This document shows positions 6,018-9,172 of a DNA stretch of 9,172 nucleotides, in pieces. The DNA lies in the NCBI GenBank assembly GCA_030590765.1, contig JAUVCP010000060.1, forward strand, positions 1-9,172. Reading direction: 5' to 3'. The stretch comes from Flavobacteriaceae bacterium. Its GTDB lineage: Bacteria > Bacteroidota > Bacteroidia > Flavobacteriales > Flavobacteriaceae. Under the pieces are notes generated by a model, which was given only the letters and a program-made list of their open reading frames with translations, was not told where the DNA came from and did no database searches. How positions within the stretch are numbered: position 1 is the first letter of the stretch; each line of letters opens with the position of its first letter. The translations under genes were made by a program, and so were the position numbers.

Positions 6018-7102
6018 TGGTTCCAGATCTTGATTTCATCATCGTAAGTTAAACCCTCTTTAACTTCAACATCGAGTCCGTCACTTACCCCTAGTATAAT
6101 ATCTTTTCTTTCAAATTTTTTCTCACCTGTTTTAATTTCAACGAATGGTTTTTTTGTTTTTGGATCAAATTGAACCAAGGCTTCTTTTACTGTTAGTACA
6201 CTGTCTACTTTTGCTAAAATAATAGATGCATTTGCACTAAGTCCAGCCCGGATAAAAACAGAATCTTGTTTTTTAAGAGTCGCTTTTATTTCAAATTGAA
6301 TTGCACCATTATCTAATTTTCCTTTCGGAGCAATATAATCTAAAACAGCATCAAATAGTACATTTTCAATGGCACCAACTGTAATTTCAAGTGGTAATCC
6401 TTCTTTGATCTTACCAACTTCTGATTCATCTACCTTTCCTTCAAAGATCATTTTATTGACATCTGCCAAAGTAGCAATAGTAGTTCCTTCATTAAAATTG
6501 TTACTTTCAATTACTTGGTTTCCAACTTCAACGGGCATTTCTAAAACCATTCCGGAAACGGTTGATCTGATCAAGGTGTTGGCAGATTTCCCAAGTCCTT
6601 TGGTTGATCCGGTTTTAACAATATCATAGTTTTGATTTGCGGCATTGTAGGTTTGCAATGCCTGCCGGTAAGTTACCTCTGCACGTTCCAGTTCTTGTTT
6701 AGAAATTACTCCTTTATCAAACAAAGATCTTTGACGATCAAAATTACGTTTTTCATTGTCTAATGAAATTTTTGCAGAATGGATTGAATTTTTAGCATTA
6801 TTCAAAGAAGATAAATTTGGAATGATCTTAATTTTTGCGATCAGATCATTTGCTTTTAGCAGATCACCACCTTCCACATAAATCTCTTCAATAATTCCAG
6901 AAATATTAGGTTTAATTAAAACTTCTTCCAAGGGTAAAATACTTCCTGTTGCCACCGTTTTTTTGATAATCGTTTTCTTACTTGGTTTTTCTGTTTTGTA
7001 AACTACAGGGTCTTCTGCATTTTTTTTATATAAATAATACATAGCTCCTGAAAAAGAAACTGCGATCAAGATTAAAACAAAAATGGTTACTGTTTTTTTC
7101 AT
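5999..7102 (-). CDS. MacA/HlyD-type periplasmic adaptor (membrane fusion protein) of an ABC exporter
   Basis: Adaptor subunit (367 aa, usual length) that links an inner-membrane ABC permease to an outer-membrane channel. Seen: an N-terminal membrane anchor or uncleaved signal (about 4-24); a beta/lipoyl-like hairpin half (about 60-92, PNISGIIEEIYVEGGDLL); an alpha-helical coiled-coil hairpin (about 97-162, rich in Asn/Lys/Glu/Gln); the second lipoyl half (about 176-200, STVSGMVLEMPVEVGNQV); then beta-barrel and membrane-proximal domains (about 213-360) with the typical RAGLSANASIIL and EIKTGEKKFERKDIILGVSDG. It lies 32 bp downstream of a MacB-like permease on the same strand, so it belongs to that transporter. 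The leader is almost purely A/T and has no Shine-Dalgarno. The partner type (MacB-like, not RND) is supported by the neighbours. The transported substrate is unknown: macrolides, lipopeptides, siderophores or lipoprotein-type cargo are all possible. Confidence 0.88.
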   Translation of the reverse strand: MKKTVTIFVLILIAVSFSGAMYYLYKKNAEDPVVYKTEKPSKKTIIKKTVATGSILPLEEVLIKPNISGIIEEIYVEGGDLLKANDLIAKIKIIPNLSSLNNAKNSIHSAKISLDNEKRNFDRQRSLFDKGVISKQELERAEVTYRQALQTYNAANQNYDIVKTGSTKGLGKSANTLIRSTVSGMVLEMPVEVGNQVIESNNFNEGTTIATLADVNKMIFEGKVDESEVGKIKEGLPLEITVGAIENVLFDAVLDYIAPKGKLDNGAIQFEIKATLKKQDSVFIRAGLSANASIILAKVDSVLTVKEALVQFDPKTKKPFVEIKTGEKKFERKDIILGVSDGLDVEVKEGLTYDDEIKIWNQIKSSK

Positions 7103-7134
7103 GCGTTTTTATTTAATTTTATTTAAATTTATTA

Positions 7135-8391
7135 TTAAGATCTAAGTGCATCAACCGGTTTTAATTTAATAGCTGTTTGAGCAGGTATTAATCCAGCTAA
7201 CAAGCCGGAAACTAATAGAATAACTAATGCCGATACGATTACTCTTAAATTAACACTTGGATTAGCAAACATATCAATTGGTCCGCTCATGTCAAGTATA
7301 TAATTGAGTATATATATCAATAAAGCTCCAAAAACTATTCCTGCCATTCCGGATATAATAATTAGAAATACGGATTCTGCTAAGATCTGACTTCTAATAT
7401 CTCCTGGTGAAGCTCCTAATGCTCTTCTAATTCCAATTTCTTTTGTTCTTTCTTTAACTACAATAAGCATAATATTACTTACGCCGATCACACCCGATAA
7501 TAACACCAAAATACCAACAAAGTACGCAATGACTTTAAGTGCCATAAACAAGTTTTCTACTTTTCTGTATTGTTCATACAGATCAAAATGACCGATTGCT
7601 CTTTCATCGTCAGGATGAATTTTATGATTCTTTTTTACAATATCAAATATTTTATCTTTGATATCAGTTATGGGAGTTCCGTCATTTGCAGTTATTGCCA
7701 TCCAACCAACTCTGTCACCCATATTAAAAGCCTGAGAAAAGGAAGTAAACGGAATGTAGATCTGTTTTTGATCTTCTTCTCCATTACCGCCTGAAGCTTT
7801 TTTCTTGTAGGTGCCAATAACCATAAAGTTTACACCCTGAATTTTTATATAGGTTCCAATAGGTGATTCGCCTTTTTCATATAAGCCACTTTGCACTCCT
7901 TCACCTATAATCGCCACTTTTCTTTTTTCATCTATATCACCATAATTGATAAACCTGCCGGAAGTAATATCCATTGGATCCTGATTGATGATCTCTGGGT
8001 AATCACCATATACATTATATGCTCCAGTATTTAAACCTCTTACTACATTGTTTGCTCCGTTAAAACCACCAAGCTGATTTCGTGGTGAAATAAATCTTAG
8101 ATCAGGTACATTTTGTCTGACGTCTGCCACATCACTTGTTCTATAATTAAATCTTCTTCCTTTTGACATACCCTGGTAAGATTTGGATACTCTGCGTGTC
8201 CACATAAACATGGTGTTGGTAGCGATATCTCCAAAATCCTGTCTGATGCCATTTTCAAGACCTTTTCCAGCAGACAACAGTAATATCAGAATAAAAATTC
8301 CCCAGAAAACACCGAATGCAGTCAATAAAGTTCTCAACCAGTTACTGGTAAGCACTTCTAATATTTCGCTCCATCTATCTCTGTTAAACAT
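7135..8391 (-). CDS. MacB/FtsX-type ABC transporter permease
   Basis: Inner-membrane permease (418 aa) of the MacB/LolC-E class, without an ATP-binding domain of its own. Seen: a cytoplasmic N-terminus and first membrane helix (about 19-41, WLRTLLTAFGVFWGIFILILLL); a large periplasmic MacB_PCD domain (about 45-277); then three C-terminal helices (about 284-312, 338-366 and 383-404). The FtsX signature VGVSNIMLIVVKERTKEIGIRRALGA (split here: VGVSNIMLIVVKERT then KEIGIRRALGA) spans about 302-327. It ends with two consecutive TAA codons. The gene starts 3 bp after the stop of a paralogous permease and is followed after 32 bp by the adaptor gene. The pair would act with a separate ATPase, not visible here, as a mechanotransmission-type exporter. 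The start ATG is supported by the MFNRDRWSEI N-terminus, which is typical of Bacteroidota MacB-like permeases, and by the tight coupling to the gene before it. Confidence 0.9.
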   Translation of the reverse strand: MFNRDRWSEILEVLTSNWLRTLLTAFGVFWGIFILILLLSAGKGLENGIRQDFGDIATNTMFMWTRRVSKSYQGMSKGRRFNYRTSDVADVRQNVPDLRFISPRNQLGGFNGANNVVRGLNTGAYNVYGDYPEIINQDPMDITSGRFINYGDIDEKRKVAIIGEGVQSGLYEKGESPIGTYIKIQGVNFMVIGTYKKKASGGNGEEDQKQIYIPFTSFSQAFNMGDRVGWMAITANDGTPITDIKDKIFDIVKKNHKIHPDDERAIGHFDLYEQYRKVENLFMALKVIAYFVGILVLLSGVIGVSNIMLIVVKERTKEIGIRRALGASPGDIRSQILAESVFLIIISGMAGIVFGALLIYILNYILDMSGPIDMFANPSVNLRVIVSALVILLVSGLLAGLIPAQTAIKLKPVDALRS

Positions 8392-8394
8392 AAT

Positions 8395-9172
8395 TTATTC
8401 GTCTTTTAAGGCTTCAATTGGTAGGATATTTGCAGCTCTCCATGCAGGAATAAATCCAGCTAAGGAACCGGCAATAACTAGTAAAACAACCATTGTAAGT
8501 GCGATTCTGAGATCAACAGATGGATTTAAAATATAATCAACTTCAACATTTGGCCCTACTATCTCTAACAAGCCCATACTTAAAAATAGGCCTATAAAAC
8601 CGGCAATGGTAGTCACAAAAATAGATTCTTTCATAATCATACTAATAATTGACCATGGTTTAGCGCCTAATGCTTTTCGAATTCCTATTTCTCTGGTACG
8701 TTCCTTTACAATGATCAACATGATATTACTAACTCCAACAACACCGGCTATTATGGTACAGATACCAACGAACCAGAAAAAAAATGCAATACTATTGGTT
8801 AATGTATAAAACCTCTTTGCTTCATCTAACATATTATGAACATTAACTGCACTATTATCATCTGGTGAAACAGTATGTGCCTGTTGTAAGTATTGTTTTA
8901 TTTCTTTGGTGAATATTTGAGAAGCTGCAAATGTTTTTTTAAAGCTTTCTTCTGGTTTTAGAGTAAAACCCATACTATTAATTCTATTTTTTCCGTTGAA
9001 AACAGTTTGTGCTGTTGAAATTGGAATAAATAATCTATTTTCTTCTCTTTCTCCAGCTTCATCGGTGTATACACCAACTATCTTAAAATTAATACCTGCC
9101 AGCTGAAGGTACTCATGAAGAGGATTCTCAACATTTTTAAGTAATTCTCTTTTTATTTTACTGCTAATAATT
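8395..9172 (-). CDS. MacB/FtsX-type ABC transporter permease, N-terminus outside the window
   Basis: The frame is open from the stop at 8395-8397 to the right edge of the window, giving 258 visible residues. An internal Met at 8973 is not a credible start, because upstream codons still encode MacB_PCD-like sequence (ENRLFIPISTAQTVFNG, and FKIVGVYTDE before it). Seen in visible numbering: the end of the periplasmic domain (1 to about 120) and three membrane helices (about 127-153, 182-202 and 223-243). The FtsX signature (VGVSNIMLIIVKERT, then REIGIRKALGA) follows the first of these helices. It is paralogous to the next gene, sharing almost the same signature. It is separated from that gene by 3 bp, which suggests translational coupling. 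The missing N-terminal helix and any ATPase gene should lie to the right of the window. Confidence 0.9.
   Translation of the reverse strand, partial: IISSKIKRELLKNVENPLHEYLQLAGINFKIVGVYTDEAGEREENRLFIPISTAQTVFNGKNRINSMGFTLKPEESFKKTFAASQIFTKEIKQYLQQAHTVSPDDNSAVNVHNMLDEAKRFYTLTNSIAFFFWFVGICTIIAGVVGVSNIMLIIVKERTREIGIRKALGAKPWSIISMIMKESIFVTTIAGFIGLFLSMGLLEIVGPNVEVDYILNPSVDLRIALTMVVLLVIAGSLAGFIPAWRAANILPIEALKDE

Noticed and set aside
5999..7102. RND-type adaptor (AcrA/CusB class) for the membrane fusion protein
   Set aside because: The adjacent genes are MacB/FtsX-type ABC permeases and no RND pump gene is present, so an ABC partner is the better reading.
8183..8809. Plus-strand open frames across the permease junction
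   Set aside because: They are opposite to well-supported permease membrane helices and have no recognisable domain or start context.
8395..8973. A 192-residue permease starting at the Met codon at 8973
   Set aside because: The frame stays open to the window edge and the extra residues fit the MacB periplasmic domain, so the gene is a longer one cut by the window.

Overview
The window looks like AT-rich chromosomal DNA from a member of the Bacteroidota, probably flavobacteria-like. The evidence is the low GC content, the lack of Shine-Dalgarno sequences before the genes (A/T-rich leaders instead), a candidate promoter of the Bacteroidota TTG-N17-20-TAnnTTTG type, and a pyruvate dehydrogenase E1-alpha gene followed directly by E2 without E1-beta between them. 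No rRNA, tRNA, insertion sequence, CRISPR array or phage gene is visible.

Left part (+ strand, 6-2712): pdhA (pyruvate dehydrogenase E1 alpha) and pdhC (dihydrolipoamide acetyltransferase E2 with two nearly duplicate lipoyl domains) form a two-gene unit. It ends at a strong intrinsic terminator (2683-2712). This is housekeeping central metabolism.

Middle part (- strand, 2745-5914), read in transcription order: an unusual three-domain regulator (DUF4242/SCO4226-like nickel-binding-type N-terminus, degenerate class III nucleotidyl-cyclase-like middle, AraC-type DNA-binding C-terminus); a 180-bp gap carrying a promoter candidate and a 20-bp-periodic direct repeat that looks like an AraC-family operator; a cytoplasmic berberine-bridge-enzyme-like FAD oxidoreductase; and, 20 bp later, an exported cupin. 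The cupin reading frame is broken by a single in-frame TAA. The frame after the stop encodes the rest of a recognisable cupin, so this is a one-base nonsense lesion, a sequencing error or a readthrough case. Regulator, oxidase and cupin plausibly form a small inducible module that senses and oxidises or detoxifies a small molecule. The substrate and ligand cannot be read from sequence.

Right part (- strand, 5999-9172): a MacB/FtsX-type ABC permease cut by the window edge, a second paralogous permease 3 bp after it, and a MacA/HlyD-type periplasmic adaptor. This is a tripartite efflux or lipoprotein-type export operon. Its ATPase and outer-membrane channel are not in the window. The regulator gene follows the adaptor on the same strand after 84 bp, so it could be partly co-transcribed with the pump.

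The most interesting region is 2745-5998: the domain fusion in the regulator, the operator-like repeats beside it, and the interrupted cupin.
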